Shown: one piece after another, positions 45,193-58,696 of the stretch | How positions within the stretch are numbered: the first letter of the stretch is position 1 | Layout: each line of letters opens with the position of its first letter | Source of the DNA: Escarpia spicata | Lineage: Eukaryota; Annelida; Polychaeta; Sabellida; Siboglinidae | Reading direction: 5' to 3' | Assembly: GCA_963995525.1 (NCBI GenBank) | Contig: OZ023216.1 | Span: forward strand, 43,258,454 to 43,322,453 | DNA: 64,000 nt | The notes under the pieces: model-generated | Databases searched by the model: none | What the model was told of the DNA's origin: nothing | What the model saw: only the letters and a program-made list of their open reading frames with translations | Program-made: the position numbers and the translations under genes

Positions 45193-46486
45193 CTTTCATG
45201 GAGACACTTGACTTTGTCGTCAGTTTGGATGAGTTGAGTTTCGCAGGACCTACACTTGTGAAACCCAATACGTTTGTAAAACAACAAACATAGCTAATAT
45301 CCGCTATAGCATAATAGCTTGTTGGCGTAACCTATGTATGTAATAGTGTTAATACAATATCATCAGATGAAATACTAACTTATTTTGTTTTTGTTCAAAA
45401 ATCAATTAATGTAATTTTATAATATTGGAATCTTCATTTTTGTTTCTGTGTTCAAGTTGTCGTCTCTCCGTACTTTCTCATAAACTGCATCGTCGACCAA
45501 TTCAGTGGGTTGAAGGATTAATGTCGGTCGAGAAAACTTATCGACCAAGACTCGTAATGTTGGTTAAACCACAATGACATAGGCTCCATACGAACGATGG
45601 AGACTTGACGTGGTGAAAAACATCTTGCAAAACGGACCGTATTTCAAGGATGAATGTCCATAAGATCAACACGTGACCAATTAAGAGCAGAAGCCACGGA
45701 TTACGTCACTCTGCGGTGGACAGGTCCGATTCCGCAAAGGAAGGTTCGACACCACAACAAGTTGAACACCATAGAAACAACAATGAGAACATAATATTAT
45801 GATGCAGAAATAGACGAGGTGCCAGAGCCACCTCTCACAGCCCAACACCTCTCACAGCCCAACACCTCTCACAGCCCAACACCTCCCACAGCCCAACACA
45901 TAACATATAAACTATCTTTTATGTATCGCAACTTCTATTATTCATCGTTTCAGCGATTAAATTAATAATAATGCGGCCATGTTTTTATCACTTTGAAACT
46001 GTCTAAATGTTCCCTTTAAACTTGTAAGTGGAAGTTTCTCAACAATAATAAATACGTTGTTTGTATTGTGATTGGCAGAGAGCTCAATCTCATCGTTGAC
46101 GGAGCCTCATTGTTGATGAAAGTCGCCGTACCAATCTTGGTATAGTATATCAGTAATGACCATCTGACCGACTTTTTTAACGCACACATGCCAGATTTAT
46201 CGATTTAGACCTACTTATAGGGTCACTCTTTGTAGGAGGCATTACCGAGGCCGGGTACAGATCTTGTGGATTCTTGTGAACCGGAAGTTCCGGGGTCAGT
46301 TCCAAACTCAACGAATGAGTAACTCAATTCAGACAACTTGATGACGTTTTACGTGTCTGTCAAAGCGATCTCGCCAGTGGTCCGTGTCGCAGAAGCCTCG
46401 GTCTAATTACGTTCTGTGTCAACAAGTCATCAATGGCATTGAGCTCAAGACAGGTTTATGTAATACATGTTGTTATACATATAACA

Positions 46487-47117
46487 CCACCACCATCACC
46501 ACCGTCATCACCACCGTCATCACCACCGTCATCACCACCGTCATCACCACCGTCACCACCGTCATCACCACCGTCACCACCGTCACCACCGTCACCACCG
46601 TCACCACCGTTACCACCGTCACCACCGTCACCACCTTCACCACCGTCACCACCGTCACCACCGTCACCACCGTCACCACCGTCACCACCGTCACCACCGT
46701 CACCACCGTCACCACCGTCACCACCGTCACCACCGTCACCACCACCACTGTTATTAACACAAACACCACCACCAACACCACCACCACCGTCATCACCACT
46801 GTCATCACCACCGTCATCACCACCACCAACGTCATCACCACAAACATCACCACCACCACCACCACCGTCATCACCACAAGAACACCAACACCACCAACAC
46901 AACTAAAACCACCAACACTACCAACACCACCAACACCACCAACAGCACCACCAGCACCACCAGCACCACCAGCACCACCAGCACCACCAGCACCACCAGC
47001 ACCACCAGCACCACCAGCACCACCAGCACCACCAACACCACCAACACCACCAACACCGTCATCACCACCACCACAACCATCACCACCACCACGGTCATCA
47101 TCACCACCACTGCCATC

Positions 47118-47149
<32 letters not shown>

Positions 47150-47212
47150 CAACTCCACCAACTCCACCACCAGCACCACCAGCACCACCAGCACCACCAG
47201 CACCACCACCAC
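46487..47212. repeat. (ACC)n-type trinucleotide/hexanucleotide repeat, unit 1
   Basis: CACCGT units, then CACCAA and CACCAG units. It is open in many frames on both strands (Thr-Val, Pro-Ser, Gly-Asp, Val-Leu repeats), which marks it as simple sequence. Equivalents lie at 49558, 52555 and 55563. Confidence 0.93.
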
Positions 47213-47478
47213 CGCTTTATCGAAAACATCCAGTTACATTGATAAGCAGCAGTGCCACAGGCCAAAGTTGATTCTGTTGTACGAAACAAATTTTGCAGGT
47301 GGTCATGTGAAAGCGGGTAAATATTTTGAAAGAGTCTTGAAACGACCTCATCGACTAGAGAATCAACATCACTTATAGTTATCTAAACATATACTTCGCA
47401 CGTCATTCATCGATTGGATGTGTAAACATATCAGCCGCGTAGTGCCAAATATGTGACGTCACAAAGTGCCACTATATT

Positions 47479-47814
47479 TTGAAAATAAAAAGGCTGATGT
47501 ATTTTCTATATCCTGAGAAGACCTTTCCAGAACAGTTATACACAGCTCCAGAAAGAATTAAAAGACATATAGCTTTGAGCAGTAAATGCGGGGAACATAC
47601 TTTGACGATGACCCCTTTTGGAACCCAAATCAACAGATCAATCATGGGGCAGGACCCCTGCAATGGGCCAATATGGGCCGACATGATCAACTTGGCCGGC
47701 AGCACACCAGTACTGAATTGTGTTAAATGCGAGCATTACTGCGCTGTCATAATTATCTTTCTGTTCCAGGGATACCGACGCTGTTGTATCCAAGGGCGGG
47801 CCCAGAGAGTGTAG
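47479..47814 (+). other. conserved open frame of 111 codons in the array unit (also 50478, 53484, 56510)
   Basis: An ATG-initiated frame, identical in all four units as far as I can read, with a segment CNGPIWADMINLAGSTPVLNC. There is no intron, signal peptide or known domain I can defend. Its conservation simply reflects the youth of the duplication, so it is not evidence of function. Confidence 0.15.
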
Positions 47815-48292
47815 TTTGAGGGGGGGGGGGGCACATGACATCGGAAGAAGAGTGTACTGCTGAAAAAGTTTCGCCGCCGCGCCGCCGTAACTTCAGTAAC
47901 GGGGCACATTCTAAATGTCTAGGGGGCACACCACTGCAGCTCAGGCACAGTGCGGTCAAATTCCAAAGGTCTAGGGGGCACATGCCTCCAAGACCAGACT
48001 GGTCATACCTATGGAATTCATCATCAGCGAGAGAAGTCAAACCCCTCTTCCCTGTGTGTGCAATAGAGGACATTAAGAACACATCGAAAGCAGCCGATCA
48101 GAAAACAAGCACATGCATGCTGCTGCAATTCTGCATGCGACGTTCAGGAACTAGGCAATGACGGCAACACCCCGGTGACGTTCGCGACCCCTGTAGGGGT
48201 CAGTCTACGGCTAGTTCTCCCATTGGGGGCCATGTTAACATTTTGCCTGATTATAAGAAAACGTGACCTACAAAAATTCTAAAACATCTTGC

Positions 48293-50107
48293 GTCAGTTT
48301 GGATGAGTTGAGTTTCGCAGGACCTACACTTGTGAAACCCAATACGTTTGTAAAACAACAAACATAGCTAATATCCGCTATAGCATAATAGCTTGTTGGC
48401 GTAACCTATGTATGTAATAGTGTTAATACAATATCATCAGATGAAATACTAACTTATTTTGTTTTTGTTCAAAAATCAATTAATGTAATTTTATAATATT
48501 GGAATCTTCATTTTTGTTTCTGTGTTCAAGTTGTCGTCTCTCCGTACTTTCTCATAAACTGCATCGTCGACCAATTCAGTGGGTTGAAGGATTAATGTCG
48601 GTCGAGAAAACTTATCGACCAAGACTCGTAATGTTGGTTAAACCACAATGACATAGGCTCCATACGAACGATGGAGACTTGACGTGGTGAAAAACATCTT
48701 GCAAAACGGACCGTATTTCAAGGATGAATGTCCATAAGATCAACACGTGACCAATTAAGAGCAGAAGCCACGGATTACGTCACTCTGCGGTGGACAGGTC
48801 CGATTCCGCAAAGGAAGGTTCGACACCACAACAAGTTGAACACCATAGAAACAACAATGAGAACATAATATTATGATGCAGAAATAGACGAGGTGCCAGA
48901 GCCACCTCTCACAGCCCAACACCTCTCACAGCCCAACACCTCTCACAGCCCAACACCTCCCACAGCCCAACACATAACATATAAACTATCTTTTATGTAT
49001 CGCAACTTCTATTATTCATCGTTTCAGCGATTAAATTAATAATAATGCGGCCATGTTTTTATCACTTTGAAACTGTCTAAATGTTCCCTTTAAACTTGTA
49101 AGTGGAAGTTTCTCAACAATAATAAATACGTTGTTTGTATTGTGATTGGCAGAGAGCTCAATCTCATCGTTGACGGAGCCTCATTGTTGATGAAAGTCGC
49201 CGTACCAATCTTGGTATAGTATATCAGTAATGACCATCTGACCGACTTTTTTAACGCACACATGCCAGATTTATCGATTTAGACCTACTTATAGGGTCAC
49301 TCTTTGTAGGAGGCATTACCGAGGCCGGGTACAGATCTTGTGGATTCTTGTGAACCGGAAGTTCCGGGGTCAGTTCCAAACTCAACGAATGAGTAACTCA
49401 ATTCAGACAACTTGATGACGTTTTACGTGTCTGTCAAAGCGATCTCGCCAGTGGTCCGTGTCGCAGAAGCCTCGGTCTAATTACGTTCTGTGTCAACAAG
49501 TCATCAATGGCATTGAGCTCAAGACAGGTTTATGTAATACATGTTGTTATACATATAACACCACCACCATCACCACCGTCATCACCACCGTCATCACCAC
49601 CGTCATCACCACCGTCACCACCGTCATCACCACCGTCACCACCGTCACCACCGTCATCACCGTCACCACCGTTACCACCGTCACCACCGTCACCACCGTC
49701 ACCACCGTCACCACCGTCACCACCGTCACCACCGTCACCACCGTCACCACCGTCACCACCGTCACCACCACCACTGTTATTAACACAAACACCACCACCA
49801 ACACCACCACCACCGTCATCACCACTGTCATCACCACCGTCATCACCACCACCAACGTCATCACCACAAACATCACCACCACCACCACCACCGTCATCAC
49901 CACAAGAACACCAACACCACCAACACAACTAAAACCACCAACACTACCAACACCACCAACACCACCAACAGCACCACCAGCACCACCAGCACCACCAGCA
50001 CCACCAGCACCACCAGCACCACCAACACCACCAACACCACCAACACCGTCATCACCACCACCACAACCATCACCACCACCACGGTCATCATCACCACCAC
50101 TGCCATC

Positions 50108-50139
<32 letters not shown>

Positions 50140-51289
50140 CAACTCCACCAACTCCACCACCAGCACCACCAGCACCACCAGCACCACCAGCACCACCAGC
50201 ACCACCACCACCGCTTTATCGAAAACATCCAGTTACATTGATAAGCAGCAGTGCCACAGGCCAAAGTTGATTCTGTTGTACGAAACAAATTTTGCAGGTG
50301 GTCATGTGAAAGCGGGTAAATATTTTGAAAGAGTCTTGAAACGACCTCATCGACTAGAGAATCAACATCACTTATAGTTATCTAAACATATACTTCGCAC
50401 GTCATTCATCGATTGGATGTGTAAACATATCAGCCGCGTAGTGCCAAATATGTGACGTCACAAAGTGCCACTATATTTTGAAAATAAAAAGGCTGATGTA
50501 TTTTCTATATCCTGAGAAGACCTTTCCAGAACAGTTATACACAGCTCCAGAAAGAATTAAAAGACATATAGCTTTGAGCAGTAAATGCGGGGAACATACT
50601 TTGACGATGACCCCTTTTGGAACCCAAATCAACAGATCAATCATGGGGCAGGACCCCTGCAATGGGCCAATATGGGCCGACATGATCAACTTGGCCGGCA
50701 GCACACCAGTACTGAATTGTGTTAAATGCGAGCATTACTGCGCTGTCATAATTATCTTTCTGTTCCAGGGATACCGACGCTGTTGTATCCAAGGGCGGGC
50801 CCAGAGAGTGTAGTTTGAGGGGGGGGGGCACATGACATCGGAAGAAGAGTGTACTGCTGAAAAAGTTTCGCCGCCGCGCCGCCGTAACTTCAGTAACGGG
50901 GCACATTCTAAATGTCTAGGGGGCACACCACTGCAGCTCAGGCACAGTGCGGTCAAATTCCAAAGGTCTAGGGGGCACATGCCTCCAAGACCAGACTGGT
51001 CATACCTATGGAATTCATCATCAGCGAGAGAAGTCAAACCCCTCTTCCCTGTGTGTGCAATAGAGGACATTAAGAACACATCGAAAGCAGCCGATCAGAA
51101 AACAAGCACATGCATGCTGCTGCAATTCTGCATGCGACGTTCAGGAACTAGGCAATGACGGCAACACCCCGGTGACGTTCGCGACCCCTGTAGGGGTCAG
51201 TCTACGGCTAGTTCTCCCATTGGGGGCCATGTTAACATTTTGCCTGATTATAAGAAAACGTGACCTACAAAAATTCTAAAACATCTTGC
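48293..51289. repeat. array unit 2
   Basis: Same order of blocks. The tandem ACC tract lies at 49558-50212 and the G-run is 10 long (50819-50828). Confidence 0.9.
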
Positions 51290-53113
51290 GTCAGTTTGGA
51301 TGAGTTGAGTTTCGCAGGACCTACACTTGTGAAACCCAATACGTTTGTAAAACAACAAACATAGCTAATATCCGCTATAGCATAATAGCTTGTTGGCGTA
51401 ACCTATGTATGTAATAGTGTTAATACAATATCATCAGATGAAATACTAACTTATTTTGTTTTTGTTCAAAAATCAATTAATGTAATTTTATAATATTGGA
51501 ATCTTCATTTTTGTTTCTGTGTTCAAGTTGTCGTCTCTCCGTACTTTCTCATAAACTGCATCGTCGACCAATTCAGTGGGTTGAAGGATTAATGTCGGTC
51601 GAGAAAACTTATCGACCAAGACTCGTAATGTTGGTTAAACCACAATGACATAGGCTCCATACGAACGATGGAGACTTGACGTGGTGAAAAACATCTTGCA
51701 AAACGGACCGTATTTCAAGGATGAATGTCCATAAGATCAACACGTGACCAATTAAGAGCAGAAGCCACGGATTACGTCACTCTGCGGTGGACAGGTCCGA
51801 TTCCGCAAAGGAAGGTTCGACACCACAACAAGTTGAACACCATAGAAACAACAATGAGAACATAATATTATGATGCAGAAATAGACGAGGTGCCAGAGCC
51901 ACCTCTCACAGCCCAACACCTCTCACAGCCCAACACCTCTCACAGCCCAACACCTCCCACAGCCCAACACATAACATATAAACTATCTTTTATGTATCGC
52001 AACTTCTATTATTCATCGTTTCAGCGATTAAATTAATAATAATGCGGCCATGTTTTTATCACTTTGAAACTGTCTAAATGTTCCCTTTAAACTTGTAAGT
52101 GGAAGTTTCTCAACAATAATAAATACGTTGTTTGTATTGTGATTGGCAGAGAGCTCAATCTCATCGTTGACGGAGCCTCATTGTTGATGAAAGTCGCCGT
52201 ACCAATCTTGGTATAGTATATCAGTAATGACCATCTGACCGACTTTTTTAACGCACACATGCCAGATTTATCGATTTAGACCTACTTATAGGGTCACTCT
52301 TTGTAGGAGGCATTACCGAGGCCGGGTACAGATCTTGTGGATTCTTGTGAACCGGAAGTTCCGGGGTCAGTTCCAAACTCAACGAATGAGTAACTCAATT
52401 CAGACAACTTGATGACGTTTTACGTGTCTGTCAAAGCGATCTCGCCAGTGGTCCGTGTCGCAGAAGCCTCGGTCTAATTACGTTCTGTGTCAACAAGTCA
52501 TCAATGGCATTGAGCTCAAGACAGGTTTATGTAATACATGTTGTTATACATATAACACCACCACCATCACCACCGTCATCACCACCGTCATCACCACCGT
52601 CATCACCACCGTCACCACCGTCATCACCACCGTCACCACCGTCACCACCGTCATCACCGTCACCACCGTTACCACCGTCACCACCGTCACCACCGTCACC
52701 ACCGTCACCACCGTCACCACCGTCACCACCGTCACCACCGTCACCACCGTCACCACCGTCACCACCACCACTGTTATTAACACAAACACCACCACCAACA
52801 CCACCACCACCGTCATCACCACTGTCATCACCACCGTCATCACCACCACCAACGTCATCACCACAAACATCACCACCACCACCACCACCGTCATCACCAC
52901 AAGAACACCAACACCACCAACACAACTAAAACCACCAACACTACCAACACCACCAACACCACCAACAGCACCACCAGCACCACCAGCACCACCAGCACCA
53001 CCAGCACCACCAGCACCACCAGCACCACCAACACCACCAACACCACCAACACCGTCATCACCACCACCACAACCATCACCACCACCACGGTCATCATCAC
53101 CACCACTGCCATC

Positions 53114-53145
<32 letters not shown>

Positions 53146-54297
53146 CAACTCCACCAACTCCACCACCAGCACCACCAGCACCACCAGCACCACCAGCACC
53201 ACCAGCACCACCACCACCGCTTTATCGAAAACATCCAGTTACATTGATAAGCAGCAGTGCCACAGGCCAAAGTTGATTCTGTTGTACGAAACAAATTTTG
53301 CAGGTGGTCATGTGAAAGCGGGTAAATATTTTGAAAGAGTCTTGAAACGACCTCATCGACTAGAGAATCAACATCACTTATAGTTATCTAAACATATACT
53401 TCGCACGTCATTCATCGATTGGATGTGTAAACATATCAGCCGCGTAGTGCCAAATATGTGACGTCACAAAGTGCCACTATATTTTGAAAATAAAAAGGCT
53501 GATGTATTTTCTATATCCTGAGAAGACCTTTCCAGAACAGTTATACACAGCTCCAGAAAGAATTAAAAGACATATAGCTTTGAGCAGTAAATGCGGGGAA
53601 CATACTTTGACGATGACCCCTTTTGGAACCCAAATCAACAGATCAATCATGGGGCAGGACCCCTGCAATGGGCCAATATGGGCCGACATGATCAACTTGG
53701 CCGGCAGCACACCAGTACTGAATTGTGTTAAATGCGAGCATTACTGCGCTGTCATAATTATCTTTCTGTTCCAGGGATACCGACGCTGTTGTATCCAAGG
53801 GCGGGCCCAGAGAGTGTAGTTTGAGGGGGGGGGGGGCACATGACATCGGAAGAAGAGTGTACTGCTGAAAAAGTTTCGCCGCCGCGCCGCCGTAACTTCA
53901 GTAACGGGGCACATTCTAAATGTCTAGGGGGCACACCACTGCAGCTCAGGCACAGTGCGGTCAAATTCCAAAGGTCTAGGGGGCACATGCCTCCAAGACC
54001 AGACTGGTCATACCTATGGAATTCATCATCAGCGAGAGAAGTCAAACCCCTCTTCCCTGTGTGTGCAATAGAGGACATTAAGAACACATCGAAAGCAGCC
54101 GATCAGAAAACAAGCACATGCATGCTGCTGCAATTCTGCATGCGACGTTCAGGAACTAGGCAATGACGGCAACACCCCGGTGACGTTCGCGACCCCTGTA
54201 GGGGTCAGTCTACGGCTAGTTCTCCCATTGGGGGCCATGTTAACATTTTGCCTGATTATAAGAAAACGTGACCTACAAAAATTCTAAAACATCTTGC
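51290..54297. repeat. array unit 3
   Basis: Same order of blocks. The ACC tract at 52555-53219 differs from unit 2 by a few CACCAG units, and the G-run is longer. Confidence 0.9.
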
Positions 54298-57200
54298 GTC
54301 AGTTTGGATGAGTTGAGTTTCGCAGGACCTACACTTGTGAAACCCAATACGTTTGTAAAACAACAAACATAGCTAATATCCGCTATAGCATAATAGCTTG
54401 TTGGCGTAACCTATGTATGTAATAGTGTTAATACAATATCATCAGATGAAATACTAACTTATTTTGTTTTTGTTCAAAAATCAATTAATGTAATTTTATA
54501 ATATTGGAATCTTCATTTTTGTTTCTGTGTTCAAGTTGTCGTCTCTCCGTACTTTCTCATAAACTGCATCGTCGACCAATTCAGTGGGTTGAAGGATTAA
54601 TGTCGGTCGAGAAAACTTATCGACCAAGACTCGTAATGTTGGTTAAACCACAATGACATAGGCTCCATACGAACGATGGAGACTTGACGTGGTGAAAAAC
54701 ATCTTGCAAAACGGACCGTATTTCAAGGATGAATGTCCATAAGATCAACACGTGACCAATTAAGAGCAGAAGCCACGGATTACGTCACTCTGCGGTGGAC
54801 AGGTCCGATTCCGCAAAGGAAGGTTCGACACCACAACAAGTTGAACACCATAGAAACAACAATGAGAACATAATATTATGATGCAGAAATAGACGAGGTG
54901 CCAGAGCCACCTCTCACAGCCCAACACCTCTCACAGCCCAACACCTCTCACAGCCCAACACCTCCCACAGCCCAACACATAACATATAAACTATCTTTTA
55001 TGTATCGCAACTTCTATTATTCATCGTTTCAGCGATTAAATTAATAATAATGCGGCCATGTTTTTATCACTTTGAAACTGTCTAAATGTTCCCTTTAAAC
55101 TTGTAAGTGGAAGTTTCTCAACAATAATAAATACGTTGTTTGTATTGTGATTGGCAGAGAGCTCAATCTCATCGTTGACGGAGCCTCATTGTTGATGAAA
55201 GTCGCCGTACCAATCTTGGTATAGTATATCAGTAATGACCATCTGACCGACTTTTTTAACGCACACATGCCAGATTTATCGATTTAGACCTACTTATAGG
55301 GTCACTCTTTGTAGGAGGCATTACCGAGGCCGGGTACAGATCTTGTGGATTCTTGTGAACCGGAAGTTCCGGGGTCAGTTCCAAACTCAACGAATGAGTA
55401 ACTCAATTCAGACAACTTGATGACGTTTTACGTGTCTGTCAAAGCGATCTCGCCAGTGGTCCGTGTCGCAGAAGCCTCGGTCTAATTACGTTCTGTGTCA
55501 ACAAGTCATCAATGGCATTGAGCTCAAGACAGGTTTATGTAATACATGTTGTTATACATATAACACCACCACCATCACCACCGTCATCACCACCGTCATC
55601 ACCACCGTCATCACCACCGTCACCACCGTCATCACCACCGTCACCACCGTCACCACCGTCATCACCGTCACCACCGTTACCACCGTCACCACCGTCACCA
55701 CCGTCACCACCGTCACCACCGTCACCACCGTCACCACCGTCACCACCACCACTGTTATTAACACAAACACCACCACCAACACCACCACCACCGTCATCAC
55801 CACTGTCATCACCACCGTCATCACCACCACCAACGTCATCACCACAAACATCACCACCACCACCACCACCGTCATCACCACAAGAACACCAACACCACCA
55901 ACACAACTAAAACCACCAACACTACCAACACCACCAACACCACCAACAGCACCACCAGCACCACCAGCACCACCAGCACCACCAGCACCACCAGCACCAC
56001 CAGCACCACCAGCACCACCAACACCACCAACACCACCAACACCACCAACACCGTCATCACCACCACCACAACCATCACCACCACCACGGTCATCATCACC
56101 ACCACTGCCATCACCACCACCACCAACAACAACAACAACAACAACAACTCCACCAACTCCACCAACTCCACCACCAGCACCACCAGCACCACCAGCACCA
56201 CCAGCACCACCAGCACCACCAGCACCACCAGCACCACCACCACCGCTTTATCGAAAACATCCAGTTACATTGATAAGCAGCAGTGCCACAGGCCAAAGTT
56301 GATTCTGTTGTACGAAACAAATTTTGCAGGTGGTCATGTGAAAGCGGGTAAATATTTTGAAAGAGTCTTGAAACGACCTCATCGACTAGAGAATCAACAT
56401 CACTTATAGTTATCTAAACATATACTTCGCACGTCATTCATCGATTGGATGTGTAAACATATCAGCCGCGTAGTGCCAAATATGTGACGTCACAAAGTGC
56501 CACTATATTTTGAAAATAAAAAGGCTGATGTATTTTCTATATCCTGAGAAGACCTTTCCAGAACAGTTATACACAGCTCCAGAAAGAATTAAAAGACATA
56601 TAGCTTTGAGCAGTAAATGCGGGGAACATACTTTGACGATGACCCCTTTTGGAACCCAAATCAACAGATCAATCATGGGGCAGGACCCCTGCAATGGGCC
56701 AATATGGGCCGACATGATCAACTTGGCCGGCAGCACACCAGTACTGAATTGTGTTAAATGCGAGCATTACTGCGCTGTCATAATTATCTTTCTGTTCCAG
56801 GGATACCGACGCTGTTGTATCCAAGGGCGGGCCCAGAGAGTGTAGTTTGAGGGGGGGGGGGCACATGACATCGGAAGAAGAGTGTACTGCTGAAAAAGTT
56901 TCGCCGCCGCGCCGCCGTAACTTCAGTAACGGGGCACATTCTAAATGTCTAGGGGGCACACCACTGCAGCTCAGGCACAGTGCGGTCAAATTCCAAAGGT
57001 CTAGGGGGCACATGCCTCCAAGACCAGACTGGTCATACCTATGGAATTCATCATCAGCGAGAGAAGTCAAACCCCTCTTCCCTGTGTGTGCAATAGAGGA
57101 CATTAAGAACACATCGAAAGCAGCCGATCAGAAAACAAGCACATGCATGCTGCTGCAATTCTGCATGCGACGTTCAGGAACTAGGCAATGACGGCAACAC

Positions 57201-57322
57201 CCCGGTGACGTTCGCGACCCCTGTAGGGGTCAGTCTACGGCTAGTTCTCCCATTGGGGGCCATGTTAACATTTTGCCTGATTATAAGAAAACGTGACCTA
57301 CAAAAATTCTAAAACATCTTGC
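54298..57322. repeat. array unit 4
   Basis: Same order of blocks. The CACCGT part is contracted and the CACCAG parts expanded (55563-56245). Downstream of catcttgc the sequence becomes unique (ctgctgttacc). Confidence 0.9.
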
Positions 57323-58630
57323 CTGCTGTTACCATCATCTCATTAACGCGCTGATAGATTTGAAATTTTTTAGATCTTTTTAGCTCTCGCAAAAAACACC
57401 TGCACGTGTGTCACCAGTCAATATTTACCAATTAATTCACGCATTTTTCCGTACATGTGTCATATAACTCAATTACTGCCAAATATCCTTCCGCTTATTA
57501 AAATCATCTAAAATCCGCCATTTTACAGACAGCGGCTTCTACAATCACACCAGAAAATATGCCAACTCAAATACATTTATCTCAGAACATGTGAATTTGT
57601 AAACAAAATCATTTGTCAAAAATACTCTGCCCTGTTTCGTATTCATGTAACCAAACAGGAAGTCTAACTGGGGCAGGACCCCTGCAAGTTGCGCTGACTG
57701 GCTTCGTCTGCACACACAGGCCTGGATTGACATAGACTCCGTCGCTGTTAGTTTAATAACCGTTTGCCTGATCACTGTCGGCGACGTGCTGCCTGTCAGT
57801 AGCCACCGAAGCGTGGCACACACTACCCTGGGCCGGGGTAACTACTACATGGAACTGAGTGTGCCCAGTGAATGTGTTATGATGGCGTTGTTTAGTGCTG
57901 ACGATCAGTAACTGGACTTGAGCATGGAGGTGAAATCTGGAAGTGAAATCGAGGCACAGAATACACATGTCTTCGAAAGTGGCGATGACAACATTCACAG
58001 GCCAGATGATAGGGCTAAAACATATTGAAGTTGGACGACTCTACCAAGTACATGTCAGAGCTACTTTCTAAAACAGTGAGCTACAAGTGTTATATATGGA
58101 TACGTGGCATGTAGCTATATAATATCTGAATATATGTATGGCATGAACATATCAGCCATTCACTGTTGCCACGAACAGAGAACGTCACTGTTGTGTTGCT
58201 GGTGTGACCACAATCTCAACAAGTTGCCAAGCGTCGCTGAAGCTCGACAATTATCGACGCTTCTGTGTAGCGGAAATTCGCTGTGCAGTGTCACACACTG
58301 AAACGATTTACTTGAAGCTTCACAGGGTGCTCAGCAAGCGGGGACGATGTAGGTTGAACACGCTGACCAAGAAACAAGAGTTTGACGACCTCACAACGAC
58401 ATCTGTATTCACGATCGCATACTCATTTACACACGTGAATTGCATACGGCCAGTTGTACCTAACAAATGCTTATTCGCCAGTTTGCAACACCGCTGTAGT
58501 AGAAAGATTTGGCATTGGCGGAATACACCGGCAGTCGAGTGACGTATAGTTACTCCGGCCAGGAATATCGCTGAGACAACGGATTGACAAAGGATATACA
58601 GACACGTGTTTCTAGGCATCTTATGTCCGC
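57323..58630. other. intergenic; weak protein-like remnant at 57710-57920
   Basis: The plus-strand frame near 57720 reads AWIDIDSVAVSLITVCLITV followed by GDVLPV. This is faintly similar to the W-x-x-DL...V...T.(R)GD core of fucolectin/F5-8-type lectin domains. It is too weak to call a gene. The rest shows nothing recognisable. Confidence 0.25.
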
Positions 58631-58636
58631 AGTTCG

Positions 58637-58642
58637 TTTATT
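58637..58642 (-). terminator. polyadenylation signal AATAAA of the EGF-type receptor gene
   Basis: AATAAA on the minus strand lies about 55 nt downstream of the TAG at 58697, giving a short, typical 3' UTR. Confidence 0.6.
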
Positions 58643-58696
58643 AGTTTTTGTCATTCACGAGAATTCAACTGTTGTTTTTGGCCGATCCAGAGACTG

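Larger units (their letters stand above)
45219..48292. repeat. array unit 1
   Basis: The longest unit, with an extended ACC-type tract (46487-47210). It differs from units 2-4 in that tract: the tcatcaccgtcaccaccgtt variant of the others is absent here. It is preceded by 26 bp of non-array sequence after gap 2. Confidence 0.9.
45219..57322. repeat. tandem array of four 3.0-kb units
   Basis: Units are 45219-48292 (3074 bp), 48293-51289 (2997), 51290-54297 (3008) and 54298-57322 (3025). Each starts gtcagtttggatgagttgag and ends aaaattctaaaacatcttgc. Outside the simple repeats the units look virtually identical, so the duplication is recent or homogenised. Each unit holds four 17-bp cacctctcacagcccaa repeats, a (CACCGT)n/(CACCAG)n tract, a palindrome TGTGACGTCACA, a G-run and a hairpin gacccc-tgta-ggggtc. 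No function recognised. Confidence 0.95.

Noticed and set aside
46384..47271. 295-codon Thr/Pro-rich frame in array unit 1 and its equivalents in units 2-4
   Set aside because: The ACC/GTC trinucleotide tract is open in many frames on both strands. Length varies with repeat number and there is no conserved non-repeat domain.
58104..58542. 112-codon plus-strand frame as a gene
   Set aside because: No recognisable domain or convincing splice context. It lies just beyond the 3' end of the receptor gene and several overlapping frames are open.
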